Shown here piece after piece: positions 26,901 through 41,900 of a stretch of DNA of 64,000 bases (position 1 is the stretch's first letter; each line of letters starts with the position of its first letter). This DNA comes from Cyrtodaria siliqua. Its lineage: Eukaryota; Mollusca; Bivalvia; Adapedonta; Hiatellidae. Under the pieces are notes generated by a model that saw only the letters and a program-made list of their open reading frames with translations, did not search any database and was not told the origin of the DNA. The translations under genes and the position numbers were made by a program. The stretch covers positions 23,894-87,893 of the forward strand of contig JAWPHD010010981.1 of the NCBI GenBank assembly GCA_037043455.1, in the 5' to 3' direction.

Positions 26901-29900
26901 CCTACACATGTAAACACTAAATGTCATATGCAGGGTAGTTGTGCCACCATAATAAAACTAAATTTATATGATAAATGGGTATTCCGAAATTAGCCAATGA
27001 AAAGAGTGTGCATGCAAACTGGTTATAGTTTGAAAAAGCATGTGCAAGAAAACAAAGTGTCTCCAGATGTAACGTTATGTCCCAAATGTGATATATGATA
27101 TATATGCCACCACCCGTTGAATCCTTAAAATTGCTTTAAAAGGAACTATAAAGCCTTGGAGAACACACACAAGCATGTTTAATACCATTCTAATAGTTAA
27201 CAGAGAAAATGTCATTTCTCACTATTTTACCTGCTTTTGAAGCTAGATTTGTCCTAAACAGTTGATTATTAAAACAGTGTACTAAAGATAAACAGGAACT
27301 GTTCTAAAGGCAAACAGGATGCATTTGATGAGTGCTAGAAAATATGAACATTTCGAGGCTCATGCCAATTTGTTTTTAATTACTGCAACACAAGGTTATG
27401 GGAACATAAAGTTCCAGTACAAGTTTTTGTTGTGTGTGTGTTTTTAGCTCTACTGGCTGAAGCAGAGCTTATGCGATGACGAGTTGTCCGTCGTCCGTCC
27501 GTCCGTTAACTTGTTTACGCGATAAAGACTTAATTATAAATCGGATCTTTACGAAACTTTGCCAGTATATTTATATCAATGGAAGCTCGAATGATTTCGA
27601 AAACCAGCAAGATCGTATTAGTAACACCAGAGTTATTTATGGCCCTTGTTTTGCTGAAAAATGCCATTTTCAGCCTTGTCATCACTCTTACACCTTCATT
27701 TATTATTTGATCTTTACCAAACCTACACATATTACCTGTAAGTGCCTAAATCCAACCGATCAAAATGACACACCGTAAATGGTTCTGTTAATAAACACAC
27801 CATTAACGGGATAGTTGCAAAAGGATTGAGGTTTCTACACAATCAGTGGCAAACTCATTTTATAATAAAATTTTAATATAATAATAAAGGTAAAAACAAA
27901 CCAGGATTACTCCACTAAATAAATCAATAGAATGCATGCATGATGTTTGCTCATATCTAACACTATTGCACGTGCATTTCAAAAAGAGAAAAACACTTCC
28001 ATGTAGGTGTTATTTTGTCTTAAATTAATTTGAATTATTTTTACCAAATAAATCTGAATTGCGTTTTTCATTACCAGCGTTGAAATATTCATAAGCTTTT
28101 CATCCGCATTCTTAAACTCATGTTTAATGTGTCATGCTATCAATTATGGTATCAGCGAATAATACTGTTGCCTTATTTTTTACAGTGGCCTTCCGGTCGT
28201 CGTTGGTATTTGCCTACCCGCAAATGCCGTGCATTCGACCGATTATAAATTGTCTTCAGCTGCGCCAAATGATGTAAAATGGATGGACGGCTCCTTCATA
28301 TTCGTGAGAAATTTTAATGAACTCAGAGCTGATACCTCGTTGAGAAGGGTATATTTGGTCGGAAGGTATGTTATTTACTATAGTAGATGGATTATATCCT
28401 ATCCTTGATGTTTTGAAACCTATGAAACTAAATGAAACATGCCCCAAAGCTCATGCGCTACGCTAGCTTACTACATGAGGGTACTATATGGATTATTATC
28501 ATGATATTTATTTCAGCTCTCCTTTATCGAACAGCGCCACAGCTGGATGCATCAACTCATTTTCAGTCATATTGGATGATATTTTAGATGAGTAATACAA
28601 TCGACAATTAGATCTACCCGACGTATGTGAGATAGGAAACCCTAAAACCTTTACACACCCTCGATTATATGTATATTAATGTGCCCTGTTAGGGCCATCT
28701 TACCATCGCATCTTACCATCGACCATCGACCTAGGTCGATGGTAAGATGCGATGGTCGATGGTAAGATGCGATGGTCGATGGTAAGATGCGATGGTAAGA
28801 GGCGATGGTCGATGGTAAGATGCGATAGTAAGATGCGATGGTCGATGGTAAGATGCGATGGACCATCGACCTTCGTATCTTACCATCGACTATCGCATCT
28901 TATCACCGCATCGACCATCGCATCTTACCATCGACCATCGCATCAGTCGTGATATTTACACGTTACATTTTAGACGACATTTTTCTACGGTAAGCGTGAG
29001 ATCTTGATCAGCATGAGAATTGATAAATCGATGGTCGATGGTAAGATGCGATGGTCGATGGTAAGATGCGATGGTAAGATGCTAAGGTCGATGGTAAGAT
29101 GCAATGGTCGATGGTCCATCGCTTCTTACCATCGACCATCGCATCTTACCATCCACCATCGCATCTTAGCATCGCATCTTACCATCCACCATCGCATCTT
29201 ACCATGGCATCTTACCATGGCATCTTATAATCGACCATGGTCGAAGGTAAGATGCGATGGTCGATGGTAAGATGCGATGGTAATATGCGATGGTCGATGG
29301 TAAGATGCGATGGTCGATGGTCCATCGCATCTTACCATCGACCATCGCATCTTCCCTCCCCCCATCGCATCTTACCATCGTATCTTACCATCGACCATCG
29401 CATCTTACCATCGACCTAGGTCGATGATCGATGGTAAGATGCGATGATAAGATGGCCCTAACAGGACACCGTAGTATATGTTGTTTTCTAGTTAGATATT
29501 CCTAAGGCGAACATATCACAAAAATGTAACGTAGCTCCATTGTGGTACTATGATGCAATGCTGAATAGGCGCTTTTTTATGGCATTGCTATATTTGCATG
29601 TGCCCTCTTATCACGACTGCTATTGTACATGCAACTGCAACATAATTACATGAACCATAATAATACATGATATAATCGTACCACCTCTCATTTCCTACAG
29701 AATGCTGTACATCAAGTTACAAAACAAGATTGTGCGTAATACTGTTTGGGACGCGCATGATTCCGATCACTGCTCCGGTGACTTTTGTCCAACTTTCACC
29801 ATCGAGTTACTGAACACCAGTCTGCCTTATACTCCTTGTTTTACGCCAACCACAGCTGAGGTGGGTCGTGTTTCTATAAGCAATCATATTAATACAGAAA

Positions 29901-32900
29901 CATATATACATGTATTTGACCTCACAACATACAGATTAAAAACTGGATTAATTATATTTTGTCGCAGAGCTTATGGGATGGCGAGTTGTCCGACGTCTGT
30001 CGTCCTCGTCCGTCCGTTAACTTTTACTTCATTTAGGCAGTAGGGCCTTCATTTTTCATGCGATCTTTACCAAACTTTAACATATTGTTAATATCAATGC
30101 AAGCTCGGAAAAATTATAAAACCAGCCAGATCGGAGTAGTAACACCAGAGTTATAGCCATTGATTTAGTTAAAAATGCTATATTTTGCCTCGTTAAGACG
30201 ATATGGCCTTCATTTGTTACCCGATCTTTACCAAACGTTACCAGATTGTTAATATCAATGAAAGCTCAGGCAAGGGCGAAAATCAGCCAGATTGGACATT
30301 AGGCCATTGATTTTCTGAAATATTCTATATTTTAGCATCATTAAGACGAAAGGGCCTTCTTTCGCCGGATTTCGGTGAAACTTTGCAGGGATGACCAATA
30401 CCAAGCCTAGTTGTACAAATTGTCACCGTGTTCCGGTTCAATTATTTTGGCGGAGTATTGGCCCTTTAAAGGTTTTAATACATACACTTTGTCCTGACTA
30501 GTTCTCCTGAACCCCGGATTTAAACGAAACCTTTTAGGGATGATCAGTTCCAGGTTTAGTTGTCTGGACTAGTTCTTTTGAACCCCTCGCCGGATGTCAA
30601 CGAAACTTGCGGGGATGATCAGCACCGAGCCTAGTTGTACATATCATCGTCACGTTCCGGTTTATAGATTTTTGACGGAGTTATGGCTAAGGGGTTTTGA
30701 TGCAAAACATTTTCCGGGCTAGTTCTCCTGATCCCCTGGCCGGATTTAAACGAATCTTGGCATGGATGATAAGTATCAAGCCTAGTTGCGCAGTTCGTTA
30801 CCGAGTTCTATTTGAATGAATTTTGGCAGAGTTATGACCCATTAAAGGTTTTCATACACTAACTTGGTACAAACTAGTTCTCCTGAACTTCTGGCCGGAT
30901 TTCAACGAAACTTGGTAGGGATGATCAGTACCAAGCCTAATTGCGTGTATTATCGCTATGTTCCAGTTGAATGATTTTTGAAATAGTTATAGCCCATTAT
31001 ACATAAACTTTATCTTTAGCAAGTAGAGCGTCCACAGGCCCGTTTGGGCCTCTTCTTTCAAAATACATGTAGAACATATACAATGTTTACAACAGTATTA
31101 TCGTTTCCATCTATAGTTGGCTAACGTACTACCATAGACCTACATACATATGTATATTCACAGTACTACTAACTAATATTTTTTGAAGAAAAAAGTACAA
31201 ATATTAATTTTCCAGCAGCGGCGGAGACGCCGCGTCAACAATCAAGTTGCAATTAGTTCACTTTCTCAAGAACTGTATAACGGTGGATAGACGTAACGGA
31301 CCCTGACTGCTCAAAAATGCGTTAGCTTGATCCATATATATTTGTCTTGTAATTACGTTGATTTATTTTTATTTTTGAAATGTTCAAACCCAGTGTCCTG
31401 TTTTATCTGCGTTTATAACGGCCAGAGTTCTTCACCTGAGTACCTAGGATCACGCACTTTTGCGCAGCCAGGGTCCGTTACGTGTATCCACCGTGTGTAT
31501 GCACTAGAGACTCTTCAACCTTCGGTTACATTTTTATCATGGATAGTACAGCTCCACGTGACATATCAATAGCGAGTGTGTCCCTGACCCTCCAGACAAA
31601 GGGCAGATCATTAAATGGTATAGTTAATATTAAGATTCAAACCAAATGCATATAAAACGCGAGATATATAACTTTGACTAGCATTTAACTCATTGTAAAA
31701 GGGCAACATTGATTTTGTTTGCATATTTAGTTCTATTTCACTTAGACAACAAGCTGAAGACCAGACAAATGTGCTGATGTAACTCAGCATGAATGTACCC
31801 TTTAAACAGACCAGACAAATTGTGCTGATGTAACTCAGCATGAATGTACCCTTTAGACAGACCAGCCAAATTGTGCTGATGTAACTCAGCATGAATGTAC
31901 CCTTTAGACAGACCAGCCAAATGGTGCTGATGTAACTCAGCATGAATGTACCCTTTAAACAGACCATCCAATTGGTACTGATGTAACTCAGCATGAATGT
32001 ACCCTTTATACAGACCAGCCAAATGGTGCTGATGTAACTCAGCATGAATGTACCCTTTAGACAGACCAGCCAATTTGTGCTGATGTAACTCAGCAAGAAT
32101 ATACCCTTTAGACATATTTCATACTCGTACGTGTCAAAGCACAGTTTAGGCGAGACATTTAATTCCGCGGAATTCTTCTTTTTTTAAAAATTGTTTGAAA
32201 TGTGTTGAAATAGAACACGCTTCGTCGTTATTCTCACTTCGTAATTATAATCAGTATTAGATGTGTCACTATATTTACATTCATCTATATACGAAGAAGA
32301 GTATGTTGTTTACGTATGTGCCTTTATGTTGTAGCTGAACGCCGTAATGGACACCGCTACTTTACCAAAACACAACTGTACCTTATCGGCCAAAGACCCA
32401 GATCTGGTGAGTTTGAACATTTTCAACAGATTGAAAACTGTAAAAAAGACGTTAGAACTTGATATGACATTATTTGGCATATATAATGTAAATTTAGAGG
32501 TCAGTATGAAACCATTGTACTTCCTTTTTCAGCAAAGCTGCACATTTTTTACAAAAACGCAATACTCGTATCTTAAAACTTTCTTAGAGAAAACATTCTG
32601 TCATACTGTCAATATTACAGTACATTCTATTCATACGAAGTCTGAAAATATATAGTATGTGTTTTGACTGTTTTAAGGAAAGCTATTAGCGATTTTGCTT
32701 GATGAAATACTTACCAATTAAATTATCGAGATTACATCCTCAACCCATTTAACGGGTTTTAACGGTGTTTGATGTTTCACGTTTTTCTCTGAATTTAGTA
32801 GGAGCGAGCATAACGCAAATTTCACATGTTTTAGTGGGCAAAATACAAAAAAAATATTTATATATATTGATAGCACCGTGTGTAGATAATATTTAACAAC

Positions 32901-35900
32901 ATAGTCCTCATGTGATATAGGAAAGTGCACATGGAAGCGAGTTTTGCTATTTATGGATCGTGTTTAGATATGTTTTATTAAATAATCATTTTATTATATC
33001 TTTGCTCATGGTACCAATAGTAGACATGAGTCACGAATACTAGTCAACATGTGAGGTAATGTAAAGGAAAAAGACACCTTATTTATACAGTTTTTCATGA
33101 ATTGACTTTTATTGTTTTTGTTTTTAGCTAACCTGAACTCAAGGCTCACACGTTACCTACTAGTGTCACTTCGTTCGTCATCTGTCGTCCAGCCGTCGTC
33201 GTCCGTCCGTCCGTCCGTCCGTCGTTAACCTTTGCTTTAAACGACATCTCCTCAGAAATAACTATGTTACTCTGAGGTTATATTGTTCCTCTACCAAGTT
33301 GGTGACCCTGGGGTTATATTGGTCAACTACCAAGTTGGTGACCCTGGGGTTATATTGGTCATCTACCAAGTTGGTGACACTGGGGTTATATTGGTCATCT
33401 ACCAAGTTGGTGACACTGGGGTTATATTGGTCATCTACCAAGTTGGTGACACTGGGGTTATATTAGTCCCCTACCAAGTTGGTGACCCTGGGGTTATATT
33501 GGTCCCCTACCAAGTTGGCGACCCTGGGGTTATGTTGGTCCTCTACCAAGTTGGTGACCCTGGGGTTATATTGTTCCTCTACCAAGTTGGTGACCCTGGG
33601 GTTATATTGGTCCTCTACCAAGTTGGTGACCCTGGGGTTATGTTGGTCATCTACCAAGTTGGTGACCCTGGGGTTATATTGGTCATCTACCAAGTTGGTG
33701 ACCCTGGGGTTATGTTGGTCATCTACCAAGTTGGTGACCCTGGGGTTATGTTGGTCATCTACCAAGTTGGTGACCCTGGGGTTATATTGGTCATCTACCA
33801 AGTTGGTGACCCTGGGGTTATGTTGGTCATCTACCAAGTTGGTGACCCTGGGGTTATATTGGTCATCTACCAAGTTGGTGACCCTGGGGTTATATTGGTC
33901 CTCTACCAAGTTGTTGACCCCGGGGTTATATTAGTCCCCTACCAAGTTGGTGACCCTGGGGTTATATTGGTCCCCTACCAAGTTGGCGACCCTGGGGTTA
34001 TGTTGGTCCTCTACTAAGTTGGTGACCCTGGGGTTATATTGTTCCTCTACCAAGTTGGTGACCCTGGGGTTATATTGGTCCTCTACCAAGTTGGTGACCC
34101 TGGGGTTATGTTGGTCATCTACCAAGTTGGTGACCCTGGGGTTATATTGGTCATCTACCAAGTTGGTGACCCTGGGGTTATATTGGTCCTCTACCAAGTT
34201 GTTGACCCCGGGGTTATATTAGTCCCCTACCAAATTGGTGACCCTGGGGTTATATTGGTCCCCTACCAAGTTGGCGACCCTAGGGTTATGTTGGTCCTCT
34301 ACCAAGTTGGTGACCCTGGGGTTATATTGTTCCTCTACCAAGTTGGTGACCCTGGGGTTATATTGGTACTCTACCAAGTTGGTGACCCTGGGGTTATATT
34401 GTTCCTCTACCAAGTTGGTACCCTGGGGTTATCTTGTTCCCCTACCAAGTTGGTGACACTGGGGTTATACTGGTCCCCTACCAACTTGGTGACTCTGTGG
34501 CTATATTGGTCCTCTACCAAGCTGGTGACCCTGGGTTTATATTGGTCCTCTACCAATCTAGTGACTCTGTGGTTCTATTGGTCATCTACCAAGTTGGTGA
34601 CCCTGGGGTTATATTGGTCATCTACCAAGTTGGTGACCCTGGGTTTATATTGGTCCTCTACCAAGTTGGTGACCCTGGGGTTGTATTGGAAACTTTTATA
34701 CACATCGTCTTCTATAAAATTACAAGAGCTATATAGATATCTAATAGTTTGCATGTAGCATAAGTGTATGGTCCATTCTACAAAGTTTGTTCAAATGGTG
34801 ACCATGGGGTCAAACTTGGAACCCCCATAGGTCACATGTTTTACATAGTGAAAAAAATCTTCTTTTCTGAAACCATTTGGCATAGAGGTCTTATATAATG
34901 TAGCATAAGCTTTTACATTGTGCAAATCTAGCCCCGCCCCGTGGGCGACAGTTTACATTAGGTTATATAGGAAATTATTTACGAAATCTTATGAGGGAAA
35001 CAAATAAAACATCTTGTCTTAAATTACCAGACTTGTTTTATCTCGCCCACTTCTGTTACGAGTGTCTACAATGTACAAGGTCATAAGGTGAGGGATTCAT
35101 GGTCACTTGGCACTCGTGTTTTAATATATGATCTATAACATTTGATTAAACAAATTGATGCATCCTCATATTACAGTTACGGTCGGTTAGTTGAGCCCCG
35201 ACCCTCTCAAACAAAATCACGATTTATTTGGTGATACAATGAGAAGTATACTGTATAATAATTGTGTTGTTATTCTCTAGGACTGGGGTACTGGGGACGT
35301 GTTACAAGCTCACGACGGCAACTGGGGAGAGTTCGGCAGTTGGTGCTACTGTTGCAGGGGTATATATCTGTTTACCTTTGTTGTTTAGTTTTGCGTGCTG
35401 CACCACGAACGTGTAGCGGGCAATATTATATAGTGTTACCCATGTACGTTCGTCCTACCGTCCCATTAACATTCCAGTGTTTGGCAGGTTCATTTCTCAG
35501 ACAACAGAAGCCGCAGAGGTTTTAAACTTCACACAGATTACATTTACATTACAGCAGTATGTTCTTATGAAAGGTCGGTCAATATTAATGACCTTCTCTT
35601 TCTATTTGCACTTAGTTAATTTACATGAAACCGTTACATTCAAGTTTTTTCTATAGAAATCACAGCACTCAAACGTAATGGCACCGTAGATCCATTCTTA
35701 AAAGAAGTCGTAGACCTTTCAAGCGCTATCGTGTTTACATCTACATGACAGCAGTATGTTTCCTGCCAAAAGTGGGTAGATATGCATGGCATTCACATAC
35801 ATTTTGCACTTTGTTCTTTACATTATTTACATTAAAGGTGTATGTTCAAGTTTTTGATTAACTCAGATACCAGAATTCATACAGCTTCCAAACTGCATAC

Positions 35901-38900
35901 ACGCACAAAAGCAGCACGTTCCTACCATCAGTACGTCAAAGTGAACGCCATTGACGTACTTTGTTCATTTTGACAATTTGTTCACACAATAACTGTCATA
36001 TATCTATCCCCTTTTGAGTATTGATTGACATTCACAATAGCGTTTCTTTAGTGCTGTGTGGCGGCTGTAAACGTTACCCCGACTACAATCAGTAGTTTTA
36101 TTACTAATTGGTCCTTTTGGGATCATCAGTGTCGGGCTTTAAAGTAGAGGGGCGTGAGAGGTGTTGCACTTTACATTACCCCGCATGAACAGACTCAGTA
36201 CACCGAATCTGCTACTTTTCTCTCTTGTTTGTGTTTGTTGCTTCCAACGGATCTCCTTTTCAGCATTTAAAACACTTACATCATATACACATTTGCATTA
36301 CACCAACGTAAACGTTCAATGTGAATGATCTCGACCTATTTTGTGTATTCTGTTAATTTAGTTGATTTCTCGCACTATATCAGTCATACAGCTTTCATAC
36401 ATGATACAAATTAACATCTACATCAGAGCAACATGTTCCTACTAGAAGGAGGTCAATGAGAATGACATTAACACACTTACACACTTTATTGATTATGTTT
36501 GTGACCGCCAGCACTTGAACATCCGTGTTCTGTGGACACATTATCCAATTTATTAACTGATAGGATGAGATGTGTTTAACAAAGTTAATCATTGCTCCTG
36601 CTGTCTTTGCCACCAGCATTCCAACGAGATGACGTGTTTTGTCACTTGTAGCATTTGTGATATTTGTTTGACAAAAAGCACTTTCAGAATTTCCACTGAT
36701 ATAGAAAAAAATTAATAGTGTAGCTCATGTTTGATTTTATGAGCACAACATCGCTTCTTTTCAAAAATAATTAGCATAATTAGCTTTAAATTGTTAAATG
36801 TTTACGGTACGTAGCAAGCGTTTGTTTCAGTAATACTTTTATTCCGATTCGGGTTGTTGTTTTTCCCTTTTCTTGTTTGTGCAAATCGCAATAAGCGACA
36901 TAAGCTCTTACAGAATCAAACTCAGGAATAGACATTTCGTCCAGCAAAATATATAAATGGCATCGCAATGAGTAATGGTAGATTATGTAGGAGTTTATGT
37001 TACAGTGTCGCGGCTGTTATATATGGTAGATTATGTAGGAGTTTTTGTCATACTGCAAAGAAAATTCTCAGCATTTCGTTGGTCAATGCGCCGTAGACAT
37101 GAACCCATGTCTACGTCACGCGACGTGAACATAGGAAGAATTCCCCGTAGGTACCTCATTACTCACATACACAAAAACAAAATGGCGACGATAACGTTGC
37201 CGATTCGTTTTGGAAACCGCCGATTGTTTCCTTCCTATCGCTTTTCTGCGCTTTCCACTGTGAAATAATCGTAAGTGTATTTGTTTTGGCATTTTTACAG
37301 ATAATAAAACATTAACATATAGTGATAAAATACGTTTATTTTATTAAAAAATCCGCTAAATTTAACGACGTTAGAGCGATGACGTCACGAAAATAAACAA
37401 CTTCTAGTTAGCGGCACGTTACGGGGAAATTGGCGCAATAAAAATTAAATCGTGTTTTTGGCTGTTTTTTTTCTTAAATAAATGGTTACATCATTGAAGT
37501 ATGACAAATTCGTTATTAGGATTCTTGACAGGGAACATGGGCTCACATTCCCTGCCTAGAATCCTAATAACTAATAGTGTTACAGTGTCGATGCTGTTAT
37601 AGATGGTAGAGTATGTAGCAATTTATGTTACAGTGTCGCGGCTGTTATAGATGGTCGATTATGTAGGAGTTTATGTAACAGTGTCCCGGCTGTTATAGAT
37701 GATAGATTATGTAGGAGTTTATGTAACAGTGTCCCGGCTGTTATAGATGGTCGATTATGTAGGAGTTTATGTAACAGTGTCCCGGCTGTTATAGATGATA
37801 GATTATGTAGGAGTTTATGTTACAGTGTCCCGGCTGTTATAGATGATAGATTATGTAGGAGTTTATGTAACAGTGTCCCGGCTGTTATAGATGATAGATT
37901 ATGTAGGAGTTTATGTAACAGTGTCCCGGCTGTTATAGATGATAGATTATGTAGGAGTTTATGTAACAGTGTCCCGGCTGTTATAGATGATAGATTATTG
38001 TAGGAGTTTATGTAACAGTGTCCCGGCTGTTATAGATGATAGATTATGTAGGAGTTTATGTAACAGTGTCCCGGCTGTTATAGATGATAGATTATGTAGG
38101 AGTTTATGTAACAGTGTCCCGGCTGTTATAGATGATAGATTATGTAGGAGTTTATGTAACAGTGTCCCGGCTGTTATAGATGATAGATTATGTAGGAGTT
38201 TATGTTACAGTGTCCCGGCTGTTATAGATGATAGATTATGTAGGAGTTTATGTAACAGTGTCCCGGCTGTTATAGATGATAGATTATGTAGGAGTTTATG
38301 TAACAGTGTCCCGGCTGTTATAGATGATAGATTATGTAGGAGTTTATGTAACAGTGTCGCGGCTGTTATAGATGATATATTATGTAGGAGTTTATGTAAC
38401 AGTGTCCCGGCTGTTATAGATGATAGATTATGTAGGAGTTTATGTAACAGTGTCGCGGCTGTTATAGATGATAGATTATGTAGGAGTTTATGTAACAGTG
38501 TCCCGGCTGTTATAGATGATAGATTATGTAGGAGTTTATGTAACAGTGTCGCGGCTGTTATAGATGATAGATTATGTAGGAGTTTATGTAACAGTGTCCC
38601 GGCTGTTATAGATGATAGATTATGTAGGAGTTTATGTAACAGTGTCGCGGCTGTTATAGATGATAGATTATGTAGGAGTTTATGTAACAGTGTCCCGGCT
38701 GTTATAGATGATAGATTATGTAGGAGTTTATGTAACAGTGTCCCGGCTGTTATAGATGATAGATTATGTAGGAGTTTATTAACAGTGTCCCGGCTGTTAT
38801 AGATGATAGATTATGTAGGAGTTTATGTAACAGTGTCCCGGCTGTTATAGATGATAGATTATGTAGGAGTTTATGTAACAGTGTCCCGGCTGTTATAGAT

Positions 38901-41900
38901 GATAGATTATGTAGGAGTTTATGTAACAGTGTCCCGGCTGTTATAGATGATAGATTATAGTAGGAGTTTATGTAACAGTGTCCCGGCTGTTATAGATGGT
39001 CGATTATGTAGGAGTTTATGTAACAGTGTCCCGGCTGTTATAGATGGTCGATTATGTAGGAGTTTACGTAAAAGTGTCCCGGCTGTTATAGATGATAGAT
39101 TATGTAGGAGTTTACGTAACAGTGTCCCGGCTGTTATAGATGATAGATTATGTAGGAGTTTATGTAACAGTGTCACGGCTGTTATAGATGATAGATTATG
39201 TAGGAGTTTATGTAACAGTGTCCCGGCTGTTATAGATGATAGATTATGTAGGAGTTTATGTAACAGTGTCGCGGCTGTTATAGATGATAGATTATGTAGG
39301 AGTTTATGTAACAGTGTCGCGGCTGTTATAGATGGTCGATTATGTAGGAGTTTATGTAACAGTGTCCCGGCTGTTATAGATGATAGATTATGTAGGAGTT
39401 TATGTAACAGTGTCCCGGCTGTTATAGATGGTCGATTATGTAGGAGTTTATGTAACAGTGTCGCGGCTGTTATAGATGATAGATTATGTAGGAGTTTATG
39501 TAACAGTGTCGCGGCTGTTATAGATGGTCGATTATGTAGGAGTTTATGTAACAGTGTCCCGGCTGTTATAGATGATAGATTATGTAGGAGTTTATGTAAC
39601 AGTGTCCCGGCTGTTATAGATGATAGATTATGTAGGAGTTTATGTAACAGTGTCCCGGCTGTTATAGATGATAGATTATGTAGGAGTTTATGTAACAGTG
39701 TCGCGGCTGTTATAGATGGTCGATTATGTAGGAGTTTATGTAACAGTGTCCCGGCTGTTATAGATGATAGATTATGTAGGAGTTTATGTAACAGTGTCCC
39801 GGCTGTTATAGATGATAGATTATGTAGGAGTTTATGTAACAGTGTCCCGGCTGTTATAGATGATAGATTATGTAGGAGTTTATGTAACAGTGTCCCGGCT
39901 GTTATAGATGATAGATTATGTAGGAGTTTATGTAACAGTTTCCCGGCTGTTATAGATGATAGATTATGTAGGAGTTTATGTAACAGTGTCCCGGCTGTTA
40001 TAGATGATAGATTATGTAGGAGTTTATGTAACAGTGTCGCGGCTGTTATAGATGATAGATTATGTAGGAGTTTACGTAACAGTGTCCCGGCTGTTATAGA
40101 TGATAGATTATGTAGGAGTTTATGTTACAGTGTCGCGGCTGTTATAGATGGTCGATTATGTAGGAGTTTATGTAACAGTGTCGCGGCTGTTATAGATGAT
40201 AGATTATGTAGGAGTTTACGTAACAGTGTCGCGGCTGTTATAGATGATAGATTATGTAGGAGTTTATGTAACAGTGTCCCGGCTGTTATAGATGATAGAT
40301 TATGTAGGAGTTTATGTAACAGTGTCCCGGCTGTTATAGATGGTCAATTATGTAGGAGTTTATGTAACAGTGTCGCGGCTGTTATAGATGGTCGATTATG
40401 TAGGAGTTTATGTTACAGTGTCGCGGCTGTTATAGATGATAGATTATGTAGGAGTTTATGTAACAGTGTCGCGGCTGTTATAGATGATAGATTATGTAGG
40501 AGTTTATGTAACAGTGTCGCGGCTGTTATAGATGGTCGATTATGTAGGAGTTTATGTAACAGTGTCCCGGCTGTTATAGATGATAGATTATGTAGGAGTT
40601 TATGTAACAGTGTCCCGGCTGTTATAGATGATAGATTATGTAGGAGTTTATGTAACAGTGTCGCGGCTGTTATAGATGGTCGATTATGTAGGAGTTTATG
40701 TAACAGTGTCGCGGCTGTTATAGATGGTCGATTATGTAGGAGTTTATGTTACAGTGTCGCGGCTGTTATAGATGATAGATTATGTAGGAGTTTATGTAAC
40801 AGTGTCGCGGCTGTTATAGATGATAGATTATGTAGGAGTTTATGTTACAGTGTCCCGGCTGTTATAGATGGTCGATTATGTAGGAGTTTATGTAACAGTG
40901 TCCCGGCTGTTATAGATGATAGATTATGTAGGAGTTTATGTAACAGTGTCCCGGCTGTTATAGATGATAGATTATGTAGGAGTTTATGTAACAGTGTCCC
41001 GGCTGTTATAGATGATAGATTATGTAGGAGTTTACGTAACAGTGTCCCGGCTGTTATAGATGATAGATTATGTAGGAGTTTACGTAACAGTGTCCCGGCT
41101 GTTATAGATGATAGATTATGTAGGAGTTTATGTAACAGTGTCCCGGCTGTTATAGATGATAGATTATGTAGGAGTTTATGTAACAGTGTCCCGGCTGTTA
41201 TAGATGATAGATTATGTAGGAGTTTATGTAACAGTGTCCCGGCTGTTATAGATGATAGATTATGTAGGAGTTTACGTAACAGTGTCCCGGCTGTTATAGA
41301 TGATAGATTATGTAGGAGTTTATGTTACAGTGTCGCGGCTGTTATAGATGGTCGATTATGTAGGAGTTTATGTAACAGTGTCGCGGCTGTTATAGATGAT
41401 AGATTATGTAGGAGTTTACGTAACAGTGTCGCGGCTGTTATAGATGATAGATTATGTAGGAGTTTATGTAACAGTGTCCCGGCTGTTATAGATGATAGAT
41501 TATGTAGGAGTTTATGTAACAGTGTCCCGGCTGTTATAGATGGTCGATTATGTAGGAGTTTATGTAACAGTGTCGCGGCTGTTATAGATGGTCGATTATG
41601 TAGGAGTTTATGTTACATTGTCGCGGCTGTTATAGATGATAGATTATGTAGGAGTTTATGTAACAGTGTCGCGGCTGTTATAGATGATAGATTATGTAGG
41701 AGTTTATGTAACAGTGTCGCGGCTGTTATAGATGGTCGATTATGTAGGAGTTTATGTAACAGTGTCCCGGCTGTTATAGATGATAGATTATGTAGGAGTT
41801 TATGTAACAGTGTCCCGGCTGTTATAGATGATAGATTATGTAGGAGTTTATGTAACAGTGTCGCGGCTGTTATAGATGGTCGATTATGTAGGAGTTTATG

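Noticed and set aside
28651..29419. ORFs with MVRCDGKMRWS / ASYHRPSH repeats
   Set aside because: Both strands of the 13-bp repeat inside the foldback element.
33283..34758. Long overlapping ORFs on both strands (YQVGDPG... and NPRVTNLV...)
   Set aside because: A 36-bp tandem array with a period divisible by three; the same DNA is open in several frames.
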